A DNA stretch of 26,276 nt from Vulcanisaeta sp. UBA163 (lineage in GTDB: Archaea > Thermoproteota > Thermoprotei > Thermoproteales > Thermocladiaceae), in contig DAJV01000082.1 in NCBI GenBank assembly GCA_002496475.1, positions 1 to 26,276 of the forward strand. Direction: 5' to 3'. A program made the position numbers and the translations under genes. Each line of letters opens with the position of its first letter. The stretch's first letter is position 1. This document shows, piece by piece, positions 1 to 7,681 of the stretch. The notes under the pieces are model-generated. The model was not told where the DNA came from. It did not search any database and saw only the letters and a program-made list of their open reading frames with translations.

Positions 1-874
1 TTTTTCTGTCAAGCGCATTATTGGCGTCTCCAATTTAAATTTCCAATCCCACTCTTTCCTTATCCGTAAATTTATAAGCGCTAATGCTGAATCCCCAATC
101 ATTGAGCGTGTTAATAACATGATTCATTATGCTATCGACAAAACCATACATCGATGAATACACAACCACAATCTTCTTGCCAACTGGGCTGAAATCTTTT
201 TAATGTTTGGTGGAAAATTGCTGAGGCCTAATAGCCCTAGATGGGAGTCCCGTGCCGTTAGGCTCGACTGCCATTCATGAACCCATGGGGACCATGCCGA
301 CAAGGGTGAGGTGGAACTCCCTAGGCATGACCACGAAACAACATGAAGCGACTGAAATGAACACCCAGGGAGAAACGGTCTTTAGCGCAAACTCCCTGTA
401 AAGGTCTATGGTTCTCCTCGCGGTAGGGCCCCTAATTACTACGCCGTGAGCCGGCGCAATTATGCCTATCGCCTTTAGTCATGGTTAATGCCTTATCAAG
501 GTTCTTAATCACATTATCCCTGCAAAAACCTATGTTTGTAAAGTACTTCCTCATTGCTATACGTACTTATCGGTTAAATCCTCAAGGAATGTGGACTTAG
601 GTATTGCGTATGCGCCGAATGCGTCGCAAGTTAACAAAGCCTTTATTTGATGTATGTATAGGTTACCATGGTCTCGGGCCAGTGAGGCCATGGAACATGA
701 ACAAGCATTGGTTGGTAATTCCCAGTGTTTAGGGTTTATCCAATCCTTAACGGCCTTAAATTTGGGATCAATTCCGTAGAGACTCCTTATTAGTTTACCG
801 ACTATGGGTGTCCAATGAACGCAGATTAAATCCCTGCTTACCTTCTCTATCACTACACCTCCCTCGGCTTTCAT
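1..874 (-). pseudogene. Broken A-type flavoprotein (flavodiiron-like) gene, runs off the window start
   Basis: Pieces of a flavodiiron-type protein lie in order in several minus-strand frames. The piece from 874 to about 712 reads as a metallo-beta-lactamase-fold segment (KLIRSLYGIDPKFKAVKD). About 711-645, another frame, gives LVHVPWPHWPETMVTY, the family's His-containing HWPETM block. About 650-557 gives LLTCDAFGAY with the metal-binding Asp. About 556-492 gives KYFTNIGFCRDNVIKNLDKAL. About 476-378 gives IGIIAPAHGVVIRG with the conserved His. After a foreign insert at roughly 203-371, positions 188-43 encode a flavodoxin FMN-binding start, KIVVVYSSMYGFVDSIM, then a TAA, then IGDANNALDRK up to the window edge. 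The family's N-terminal HxExD iron-ligand region is missing, yet a TATA-like element stands 25 nt before the first ATG at 874, so about 70-80 codons after the promoter seem deleted. With at least four frame changes, a stop, an insert and a deletion, it cannot make a working enzyme. Intact relatives reduce O2 or NO. Confidence 0.85.
203..371 (+). mobile_element. Probable tnpB 3'-end relic inserted in the flavoprotein pseudogene
   Basis: This stretch separates the beta-lactamase half from the flavodoxin half of the broken flavoprotein gene and belongs to neither. On the plus strand one frame runs from ATG 203 to TGA 344-346 with a single internal TGA at 278-280; it reads LRPNSPRWESRAVRLDCHS, stop, then GDHADKGEVELPRHDHETT. 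The Pro/Arg/His-rich tail followed by a structured, G/C-rich stretch resembles the 3' ends of archaeal IS200/IS605-type tnpB genes, where the guide (omega) RNA is also encoded. The assignment rests on resemblance and on the position of the interruption. The zinc-finger and RuvC-like parts are absent. Exact borders cannot be fixed by eye. Confidence 0.4.
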
Positions 875-893
875 CTAAATACGGAACAAATTG

Positions 894-904
894 CAAATTT
901 AAAA
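894..904 (-). promoter_or_regulatory. TATA-like element of the flavoprotein pseudogene
   Basis: On the minus strand the sequence reads TTTTTAAATTT about 25 nt upstream of the ATG at 874. This is the spacing expected for a leaderless archaeal gene, so the promoter of the broken flavoprotein gene appears to survive although the coding region behind it is decayed. Confidence 0.45.
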
Positions 905-960
905 AGGTTAGTATGTCCATTTAGAATAAATTATTTAATTCAATTAGGGAATTAATTATA

Positions 961-975
961 CTAAAATATAAAAAT
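961..975 (-). terminator. T-rich probable transcription end after gdhA
   Basis: About 35 nt beyond the gdhA stop the minus strand carries TTTTT (complement of 970-974) and a further TTTTAG, within a very A/T-rich 100-nt stretch. Archaeal RNA polymerase terminates at such T-tracts without needing a hairpin. The gene beyond it on the same strand is dead. Confidence 0.35.
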
Positions 976-1007
976 TATACTTTTATATTTATTTAAATTC
1001 ATTCACT

Positions 1008-2273
1008 TTAGATCCAGCCCCTAACTTTCATGGCATTGTATATCCTATCCACAGCCTCCACGTATGCAGCCTCCCTAATCGTTACCTGACTCATGCCTAA
1101 CTTATTCCATCTATTCATTACCCTGTTAAAGGTGTCTAGTAATATCCTCTCTAGCCTATTCCTTGTCTCTTCCTCGTCCCAGAAGTACCACTGCAAGTCC
1201 TCAACCCACTCTAGGTATGACATTACGACACCGCCGGCGTTAGCTGCTAGGTCGGGAAGTATCCAAACACCCTTTGTGTGTAGTACCTTCTCAGCATCCG
1301 CTGTTGTTGGCCCGTTTGCACCCTCAACTATTAATTTCGCCTTTATATTATTGGCATTGCCCTTGTGTATTACGTTCTCCAGGGCAGCTGGTACTAGTAT
1401 ATCAACTGGTAACTCAAGGACTTCGTCATTCGTCACCTTCCTGGTTCCTGATGACTCATAGTTCATTACTGTACTTGTTTTGTCCTTTACAGCCTTAACC
1501 TCAGCTAATTTAAGGCCGCTTGGGTTGTACACACCGCCTCTACTATCCGTTATAGCAACAACCTTGGCACCCATCTTCTCCAACCAGTAGGCTCCCCAGT
1601 AACCCACATTGCCGAATCCCTGGATTGCCACCGTCTTGCCCTCAATTCCACCCCACAGCTTTTTGGCTGCCTCCCTAGCCCAGACTGCCACACCGAAGCC
1701 AGTGGAGTACTCCCTAACTGGATTGCCCCATAGTATCACTGGTTTTGCTGTGAATACTCCAGGTACGTTGTGGCCCGTCATCTTGCTATACTCATCAACC
1801 ATCCAGGCCATTATTTGTGGATCCGTACCAACATCAGGCGCTGGTATATCGACCTCAGGGCCTATGAAGGGTGCCAGCGCCCTTGCGTAGCCCCTGCTCA
1901 GTTCCTCAAGTTCCCTCTTACTTAATTTCTTGTAGTCGACGGCAATGGCGCCCTTACCACCGCCGTATGGTAACCCATTTAGTGAGTTCTTGAAGGTCAT
2001 CACGGTAGCCAGCGCTATGTCCTCCTCAAGCGTAACTTCTGGGTGGAACCTTATCCCACCCTTGTATGGACCCAGGGCATTATTGTGCTGTACCCTGTAG
2101 CCCGTGAATATCTGGATTTTTCCATTATCCATCTTGACCGGTATATTTACGGTTACTATCCTCTGAGGCCTACTTAGCATTTCATAGGCCTCCTGCGGAT
2201 ATCCGCCTAACTCTATAGCTCTCTTTAGTGTTTGTAAGACACTTTCTAGGAATGTAGTTCCCCTTAGTGACAT
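1008..2273 (-). CDS. gdhA: Glutamate dehydrogenase
   Basis: This enzyme catalyses the reversible oxidative deamination of glutamate to 2-oxoglutarate and ammonia with NAD(P), in the cytoplasm, normally as a hexamer. At 421 residues it has the usual family length. Visible signatures are GPYKGGIRFHP with Lys71, LPYGGGKGAI with the catalytic-site Lys107, PAPDVGT with the probable catalytic Asp147, and the dinucleotide-binding GFGNVG at 219-224 followed by the acidic end of strand 2 at Asp243. I cannot tell NAD from NADP preference by eye. The ATG at 2273 lies 26 nt behind a TATA-like element, giving a leaderless transcript. It is divergent from a PadR-type regulator, with 135 nt between the starts, so regulation by that neighbour is conceivable but untested. 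Confidence 0.96.
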   Translation of the reverse strand: MSLRGTTFLESVLQTLKRAIELGGYPQEAYEMLSRPQRIVTVNIPVKMDNGKIQIFTGYRVQHNNALGPYKGGIRFHPEVTLEEDIALATVMTFKNSLNGLPYGGGKGAIAVDYKKLSKRELEELSRGYARALAPFIGPEVDIPAPDVGTDPQIMAWMVDEYSKMTGHNVPGVFTAKPVILWGNPVREYSTGFGVAVWAREAAKKLWGGIEGKTVAIQGFGNVGYWGAYWLEKMGAKVVAITDSRGGVYNPSGLKLAEVKAVKDKTSTVMNYESSGTRKVTNDEVLELPVDILVPAALENVIHKGNANNIKAKLIVEGANGPTTADAEKVLHTKGVWILPDLAANAGGVVMSYLEWVEDLQWYFWDEEETRNRLERILLDTFNRVMNRWNKLGMSQVTIREAAYVEAVDRIYNAMKVRGWI

Positions 2274-2294
2274 CGAGACTATGTAAATGATGGG

Positions 2295-2303
2295 TTATTA
2301 AAT
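2295..2303 (-). promoter_or_regulatory. TATA-like element of gdhA
   Basis: The minus strand reads ATTTAATAA centred about 26 nt before the gdhA ATG, the classical archaeal spacing to the transcription start. It supports the chosen start and a leaderless mRNA. Confidence 0.55.
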
Positions 2304-2408
2304 CTTTCTCTATTAGCCTATGTAATAGGGGATTGCCGCATTCAATCTTGGCTACAAAAACATAGCAATTTAAAATAGTTGCTCTCTGTGTATTTCAGGT
2401 AAGTCGCA

Positions 2409-2750
2409 ATGAGCCAGAAGGCACTTAGTAGACTTATGACCAAGCTCACCAAGGAGAATCTGTGGATTTACGTGGTTAAGTTATTGATGGAGAAACCAAT
2501 GTATGGTTATGAGATAGCCAAGGAAATCAGGGAACGATTCAACATTGATATAACCAACGTTGGCGTTTATGTCGTACTTTACAAGATGGAGAGAGATGGT
2601 TTAGTGGAGACCTTCATGAGTGATGGTTCAAAGATGTATAGGCTGAATCCAGAAACCATCAAGCTTTGGTTAAGGGCCAGGGATTTCATATCCCTAATTC
2701 TTAAGCAAATTTTTAGCTGCGCCGTTGACTGTGGCCCTGAGAAAACTTGA
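2409..2750 (+). CDS. PadR-family winged-helix transcriptional regulator
   Basis: This is a 113-residue single-domain DNA-binding protein. After a short lead, the segment starting WIYVVKLLMEKPMYGYEIAKE has the PadR pattern of a helix with the YGYEI signature. A recognition-helix region (VGVYVVLYKMERDGLV) and a wing (SDGSKMYRLN) follow. PadR proteins act as dimeric repressors; the C-terminal dimerisation helix is short here (residues about 85-107). An A/T-rich TATA candidate (CAATTTAAAATAG, 2366-2377) lies about 38 nt upstream of the ATG. Its divergent neighbour is gdhA, an obvious but unproven target together with its own gene. The effector is unknown. Confidence 0.85.
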   Translation: MSQKALSRLMTKLTKENLWIYVVKLLMEKPMYGYEIAKEIRERFNIDITNVGVYVVLYKMERDGLVETFMSDGSKMYRLNPETIKLWLRARDFISLILKQIFSCAVDCGPEKT

Positions 2751-2944
2751 GAAATTTACCACAGAATTGCTGTCTCATTGGCTTAAGGTGTGGAATAACA
2801 TATATTATAATGAGTAATGAGCCTAAAACCGTTAGGATAAAGTACGTGTGCGGTGAGAAGGTAAGTTAGGCAAGGCAATGAAGTGCCTGGAATCAGATTA
2901 TTAATAAGGGGATTAATTTAATACGGTGAAGTTCTTTAGCCACG

Positions 2945-3565
2945 GTGTCAAGTATGGTCCTAGGGAAGCTTAAGGATAGGATAGAAAGGATCGGCAGAAG
3001 CGTGCTCGAGAGGGGACTCGTGAGGATTTTGCCTAGAAATCCCAATGTGTTAACAGTTTCGTCACTAATCATTGCATTAATAACACCCTACTTTGTATTG
3101 CTTCATTTACACTGGGCCTATGCACTTACACTTGCATTACTAATACTGGCCAGCGCGCTTGATATGCTAGATGGCTTAGTCGCTAGGTATTGGGGTAGGG
3201 TGTCTAGGCTTGGCGCCTTTCTGGACTCCACACTAGATAGGTATGTTGATTTTATTGCGCTTGTTGATCTTTGGTTAGTAAATGATGGAACCATACTAAG
3301 CACAATCCTTCTACTATTTGCTGTTCTAGGTTCATTAATGACGAGTTACGCCAGGGCCAAGGCCGAGACCCTGGGCGTTAAGATGATGGGTGTTGGTTTT
3401 CTCGAAAGGGAGGAAAGACTGATACTCATTATTCTTATTCTGCTTCTTTTTATCATAACCAACATGTACGCGGTGATTTTCTACGGCCTTTTACTACTTG
3501 CCGTATTGACTAATATCACGGCAATAGAAAGGATAGTAATTGTGGCAAGGACCTTAGGTAAGTAG
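2945..3565 (+). CDS. CDP-alcohol phosphatidyltransferase family membrane enzyme
   Basis: The complete family signature D-x2-D-G-x2-A-R-x8-G-x3-D-x3-D is present: Asp73, Asp76, Gly77, Ala80, Arg81, Gly90, Asp94 and Asp98. These residues bind the metal ions and the CDP-linked donor. About six hydrophobic segments surround it (for example residues 37-70, 100-125, 155-195), as expected for a 206-residue integral membrane protein. Family members transfer a polar head group from or onto a CDP-activated lipid. In archaea the likely product is an archaetidyl phospholipid; archaetidylinositol phosphate synthase is one good possibility, but the acceptor cannot be read from sequence. Translation can begin at GTG 2945 or ATG 2954. 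A TTAATTTA element near 2913-2921 fits either with almost no leader. Confidence 0.88.
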   Translation: MSSMVLGKLKDRIERIGRSVLERGLVRILPRNPNVLTVSSLIIALITPYFVLLHLHWAYALTLALLILASALDMLDGLVARYWGRVSRLGAFLDSTLDRYVDFIALVDLWLVNDGTILSTILLLFAVLGSLMTSYARAKAETLGVKMMGVGFLEREERLILIILILLLFIITNMYAVIFYGLLLLAVLTNITAIERIVIVARTLGK

Positions 3566-3581
3566 CCCCTGTGTACATGCA

Positions 3582-3597
3582 CTGTATTCTCGGTATT
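3582..3597 (+). repeat. First copy of a 16-nt intergenic repeat
   Basis: CTGTATTCTCGGTATT occurs here 17 nt after the stop of the CDP-alcohol phosphatidyltransferase gene, and again at 12101-12116, 19 nt after the stop of a HAD phosphatase gene. In both copies GCAATT follows after two or three variable bases. The shared position just past a plus-strand stop codon suggests a 3'-end element. It could equally be the TATA-proximal region of the gene at 3643. Confidence 0.5.
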
Positions 3598-3642
3598 CCG
3601 CAATTTTTATTAATCACATTACAAGTACAGTACCTGTGAGCT

Positions 3643-4083
3643 ATGTCTGAGGAGAGTGAGAATGTGATTATTTATGTGGAGAACGAAAGCATTGTAAATA
3701 AGGAAATTGTAAAATCAAGCCTAACGGAAACCGTGAAAGACCACGTGAAGAGATTATTGGATAAGTGGAATCCTGACGAGTCGGATTTCATAGTGCTTAA
3801 GGTACCGCAGACAATTAGTTTAGATCTTCCTTTAAATAAGGAGCTTTATAAGAGGGTTGAAAAATTCGGTGTTAAGAGAGTTGGAAATAAGGCTGAGGTT
3901 GAGATACCAACCTATGAAATAATATATAGTAACAGGTGGATGGGTGAGGACATGGAGACCGACAGATTCGTCGTTATAATGCCCTATATAAATGATGGAG
4001 CAATTAACCAGGTGGTAAATAATATATTGGCATCGTTAACACCCGAGGGTGAGGGCGAAGGTGAGGAATTCCTAGAGGAATAA
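3643..4083 (+). CDS. Small acidic-tailed protein beside polB; possible DNA polymerase B accessory subunit
   Basis: This 146-residue protein has no motif I can name with certainty. It appears to be one alpha/beta domain (residues about 5-130) followed by the acidic tail EGEGEGEEFLEE. The gene is convergent with polB, and the two stop codons are only about 15 nt apart. In Sulfolobus, PolB1 is a heterotrimer with two small proteins, PBP1 and PBP2, and the acidic tail of one of them restrains strand displacement. Size, acidic tail and position beside polB make this a reasonable PBP1-like candidate, but I cannot align it from memory. It may belong to a crenarchaeal domain-of-unknown-function family (DUF2286 is my guess). 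A TTTTTATTAA element at 3604-3613 lies about 35 nt before the ATG. Confidence 0.7.
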   Translation: MSEESENVIIYVENESIVNKEIVKSSLTETVKDHVKRLLDKWNPDESDFIVLKVPQTISLDLPLNKELYKRVEKFGVKRVGNKAEVEIPTYEIIYSNRWMGEDMETDRFVVIMPYINDGAINQVVNNILASLTPEGEGEGEEFLEE

Positions 4084-4098
4084 CGGTTAAATACCATA

Positions 4099-6720
4099 CT
4101 ATGAATAGTTATCTATTATTGAAGAGCCCATTATGCTCTCGAACTCTATCCCAAAAGCATCAAGTACTTGCTCCAACGAGGTCCTTAGGTACTCAATGTA
4201 TTTATTTGGATCAACCTCATCGATCCTGGCCAACTGTATTGGCTTAACGCCATCCTTTCCCGTGGTTTTTATGTATATTATTATATCGCCAGGTCTCACA
4301 TTATAGCCAAGGTTCTTTAACTGCAATGCAGCCTTTACATGTTGTGGAGTATTCTTGGTATATGATTCAAGGGGTTTCGTTAGCGCCGTCCTAATTGCCA
4401 ACTTATTAAGCGATATCTCCCTCCTTTGAAGTCTCCTATAGTAATCCCTAACCTTGTTCCTAACTTCCTCAACGACTTTTTCAACATCCTCAAGACCCTG
4501 AATATCAGAGAGGAGGCCTAAAACCTCGTTAAACGCCTCCTTGGCGAAATCAGGCGTATTCCTCTTTTTACCCACTAATCCCTTGATATCCAGTTCACCA
4601 TCCTCTAATATGCCGACGTAGTTCTTCTTCCTACCACTCATGGCAACTAACCTATAGACCTTATCAAGCTCTATCTCAATGCCGAATTCCTTATCTACCC
4701 AATCAATTAACTCCTTAAGTTTGTTCTCATCGGGGTTCCAGATAAATAGGCTATCGGTATCACCATAAATAGGCACCAACCCAAGCTCCAATGCCCTAAG
4801 CACTGTTCTAGATAGTACATACCTGGCCAGGGCCGTAGTCAACTCCGCAGCTGGCGGACAGTATAACTGGAATATATCTGCGCCAAGTACGCCGTATGAT
4901 GCATTTATGAAAACCTTCAGGGCGCTCTGTACAACATTATAGTAACTCTTTAATACACCACTGGGTGTAGATTTAGCTAATTTCTTATATACATATGCCC
5001 TTAAATCCCTGAGTAAACCAACGATTAATGCCGTTAACCCCCTCCTGTCGTTGCAGACCCAATGAGGTAACTCCGGGATCGGTTTATTATATTGCTCCTT
5101 CTCATTTGGACACTTAACGGTCTCATACGATATATTCCACCGCTTTATCACAGATGGATACATACTTGCGAAGTCCAGAACATAAACCCTTGGGAATATG
5201 CCAGGCATTGGATCAAGGACTATGGCACCTGCATACTTCTTACCCTTAATAATTGCCCTGGTAGCTATATCACCCTTAGCCTTAATTATATCCTCCTTCT
5301 CAGGTATTAACCAACCCCTCTTTCTATGTTCGTAATACAGCATGTTCCTGATCCAAGCCGATATCTGGTTCCTGACCAAGTCATCTGGTGGTGTTTTAGA
5401 GATCCTTGACATTAATAATATCAATCTCAGTACTAGGTTATCATCATATGTAGTTAGGTAGAGCCCTAGGAAGGCGTCTCTGAAGTTGTAATTTATTAAT
5501 TCAACATAGCTCATTTGCGAAACGGTCTTATCCCTGCTTAACTTTGACATGCCAATGATCGCGTGTGCTATGGTATCAAGCGTCCTATCCATTCCCCTAT
5601 ACTTACCACCGAAGGCGTACACCTCGATTGCCCTGATATTGAAGAACTTATATAGGTCAAGGTGTATTCCAAGGGCTATGGAGGCTTCGTTTCTCCTCAC
5701 AGTTATGGGTATCTCCTCTTTTCTGAAGCCGAGTTTCAATGCTCTATGGTAAATGTATGGAAGATCGAAATTATCCCCATTGAATGTTATTAAAATTGGG
5801 TATTGAAGCATGATCGAGAAAAACTCCCTAAGCATATCATACTCACTGTCGAAGAATTCCACTTCGATATCATCATAAAGCAAGTCATCGAGATCCTCAG
5901 GCCGTAACTCCATACCAAGTCTTTTGAGTACTAATACCTTCCTCAGTCCATCGCTACCGGCCAGGCCTATTGCTATGATCTCGTAATTGGCCTCCCTCGG
6001 ATTCGGCACCCTATTTTCCTGTGGCGTAAATACCTCAATATCAACTGACAGCCTTTTTATGTTCGGCACGGGTGCCTGAAAGAGGGGTATCCATTTTTCG
6101 ACTTCCTCTAGGTACTCCTTATCATTAGAATACAGTTTCCTTATGAATCCCTCAATTTCACTGGGCACCTCCACAGGCACTTGGACTAGCCTTCCATCTT
6201 CAATCCTATAGAACATTCCGGGCACAACCTCATTATCATAGATATAACATAGGTGATACCTGATCCTCGATTCCCACGTCTTTGGAAGTAGCTCCCTTAT
6301 TGAGTCCGCCCTGCCACCAATACTTAATGGATCCTTGGCATTTATTTTAGTGAATATTTCCCTTCTATCGTTTAGTGGATCATACTTCTCCACAGCCTCA
6401 ATGTGACTGAATCCTGGATGGAGAATGACCTTTGAGAATTTCGAAACCAATTCCTCAGGCCTAATGTTTGTGAGTAAGTATGGTTTATGCCCCGTGTTAT
6501 CGTACCAGAAGTATATCCTATCGTTAACTGGGTCGTATAATTTAACGAGGGCTCTGCCAGCCTTCCCATCATATGTTACAGTGAGCACTATAGATGGTGG
6601 AGTATTCTGCGGCGTCTCGGCTTTTATGGAAATTTCCTCAGTCTTCTCCTCATTATCCTCAATCTCCTCCTCGAACTCTTCCTCTTCCTCTTCTTCCTCT
6701 CTGTGTTCTCTCCTCTTCAT
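4099..6720 (-). CDS. polB: Family-B DNA polymerase (PolB1-like replicative polymerase)
   Basis: This is a complete 873-residue polymerase with proofreading. Exonuclease motifs: Exo I Asp227/Glu229 (VDIEVF), Exo II Asn314 to Asp319 (NGDNFD), Exo III Tyr411/Asp415 (YNFRD). Polymerase motifs: A with Asp516 (DFASMYPS), B with Lys602, Asn606 and Tyr609 (KVFINASYG), C at 652-657 (YGDTDS). YAGAIV near 496 is the linker motif between the two activities, and KKRNTPDF near 718 belongs to the thumb-side DNA contacts. All catalytic carboxylates are present, so both activities should work. The first about 30 residues are an unusual run of Glu/Asp (REEEEEEEEFEEEIEDNEE) ahead of the normal N-terminal domain. 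The protein should copy DNA with the sliding clamp encoded at 13921. The gene is convergent with a small acidic protein gene and divergent from a CPBP protease gene. Confidence 0.97.
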   Translation of the reverse strand: MKRREHREEEEEEEEFEEEIEDNEEKTEEISIKAETPQNTPPSIVLTVTYDGKAGRALVKLYDPVNDRIYFWYDNTGHKPYLLTNIRPEELVSKFSKVILHPGFSHIEAVEKYDPLNDRREIFTKINAKDPLSIGGRADSIRELLPKTWESRIRYHLCYIYDNEVVPGMFYRIEDGRLVQVPVEVPSEIEGFIRKLYSNDKEYLEEVEKWIPLFQAPVPNIKRLSVDIEVFTPQENRVPNPREANYEIIAIGLAGSDGLRKVLVLKRLGMELRPEDLDDLLYDDIEVEFFDSEYDMLREFFSIMLQYPILITFNGDNFDLPYIYHRALKLGFRKEEIPITVRRNEASIALGIHLDLYKFFNIRAIEVYAFGGKYRGMDRTLDTIAHAIIGMSKLSRDKTVSQMSYVELINYNFRDAFLGLYLTTYDDNLVLRLILLMSRISKTPPDDLVRNQISAWIRNMLYYEHRKRGWLIPEKEDIIKAKGDIATRAIIKGKKYAGAIVLDPMPGIFPRVYVLDFASMYPSVIKRWNISYETVKCPNEKEQYNKPIPELPHWVCNDRRGLTALIVGLLRDLRAYVYKKLAKSTPSGVLKSYYNVVQSALKVFINASYGVLGADIFQLYCPPAAELTTALARYVLSRTVLRALELGLVPIYGDTDSLFIWNPDENKLKELIDWVDKEFGIEIELDKVYRLVAMSGRKKNYVGILEDGELDIKGLVGKKRNTPDFAKEAFNEVLGLLSDIQGLEDVEKVVEEVRNKVRDYYRRLQRREISLNKLAIRTALTKPLESYTKNTPQHVKAALQLKNLGYNVRPGDIIIYIKTTGKDGVKPIQLARIDEVDPNKYIEYLRTSLEQVLDAFGIEFESIMGSSIIDNYS

Positions 6721-6748
6721 TACTCAATGTAAGGGATATAATAACTAA

Positions 6749-6757
6749 CTTATTAAG
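6749..6757. promoter_or_regulatory. Shared symmetric TATA-like element between polB and the CPBP protease gene
   Basis: CTTATTAAG is almost the same on both strands (CTTAATAAG on the minus strand). Its centre, 6753, is 33 nt from the polB start at 6720 and 35 nt from the GTG at 6788. Both genes could therefore use one TATA site in opposite directions, with 5' leaders of only about 7-9 nt. GATATAATA at 6735-6743 is another A/T-rich stretch but is too near polB to be its TATA box. Confidence 0.45.
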
Positions 6758-6787
6758 CAGTGCTTTTTCTAGTTTCAATACTATAAT

Positions 6788-7594
6788 GTGAGTAGAATTA
6801 TTAAATCCAGGATGTTGCTTCATCATCCGATGGGTAATTACATAGGCAATATCGTTTGGCCTACAATACTGTTCATTGCGATATTTATCCCAGTGTTCAT
6901 TACGTACGAACCCTACATAATGACGAATACTTACTATAATATTTCCTCCTCAATAATACAAACATTAAATAGCACCCTAGGAAACCCCGTTAGTCTTGCA
7001 TCGACATACTTACTTGGAGATTTAGCGCCGTATTTATACCCACTCATTGTCGTGGTATTCATCACCCATAGAAGGGATATCCATGGAGTAGTTAATGAGT
7101 TCGGTTTCTCTTGGAGGTTATTGTTTGGTAAATTAACGATACCGATAGTCCTGGCACTCGCTATACTATGGTTTTTAATAAGTGGTTTAATACCGCTTAC
7201 GGTAATGCTGCCCCAGGTATCATTAACAAATGTGCTACTGCTCATATACACATTATATCCAATAGCAATAAGTGAGGAGTTAATATTCAGGGGTTTTATC
7301 TTAAATAAACTATTACCAAGCTCTAATTCCACAAGGCCCGTAGGCATAGTGCATTCAATACCCGCGATAGTCATAAGCGCCATTTACTTCACGGTAGCGC
7401 ACTTACCCATTTACTTAGCCATGTATGGAATCAATGACTTATTAACAGTAGCCTATATACTCAGTTACATACTCATTTATGGATTAATTTCCGGATTCAT
7501 ATTCGTATTGACGAAGAACGTTATACCAGATATTATAATACATTGGATAAACGATTATTTATCAATAATGGTATTTATCTACTTAATACATTGA
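6788..7594 (+). CDS. CPBP-family intramembrane metalloprotease-like protein (CAAX/Abi type)
   Basis: This 268-residue membrane protein has about seven hydrophobic segments. The three conserved motifs are in place: Glu163-Glu164 with Arg168 (SEELIFRG), Phe201 with His205 (FTVAH), and His253 with Asn256 (HWIND), all on membrane helices as in Rce1-like proteases. Members cleave prenylated proteins, bacteriocin precursors or signalling peptides; the substrate here is unknown and nothing nearby suggests one. Start is GTG 6788; the ATG two bases earlier is followed directly by a stop. An antisense reading frame at 6934-7383 is a shadow. Confidence 0.87.
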   Translation: MSRIIKSRMLLHHPMGNYIGNIVWPTILFIAIFIPVFITYEPYIMTNTYYNISSSIIQTLNSTLGNPVSLASTYLLGDLAPYLYPLIVVVFITHRRDIHGVVNEFGFSWRLLFGKLTIPIVLALAILWFLISGLIPLTVMLPQVSLTNVLLLIYTLYPIAISEELIFRGFILNKLLPSSNSTRPVGIVHSIPAIVISAIYFTVAHLPIYLAMYGINDLLTVAYILSYILIYGLISGFIFVLTKNVIPDIIIHWINDYLSIMVFIYLIH

Positions 7595-7681
7595 TAAGGG
7601 CATTACAATGGGTACTTAAAGTCCTGGTCCTTTAGGATGAGAATGCAATAGTTTTTATGATCGCACCCGCTGTCCCCCTCG

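Noticed and set aside
2810..2869. Short plus-strand ORF (MSNEPKTVRIKYVCGEKV) after padR
   Set aside because: Only about 19 codons, and the nearest TATA-like site is right next to the ATG. It may be a remnant but cannot be supported.
6934..7383. A 149-codon minus-strand frame inside the CPBP protease gene
   Set aside because: The plus-strand protein has all three CPBP motifs; the antisense product shows none.
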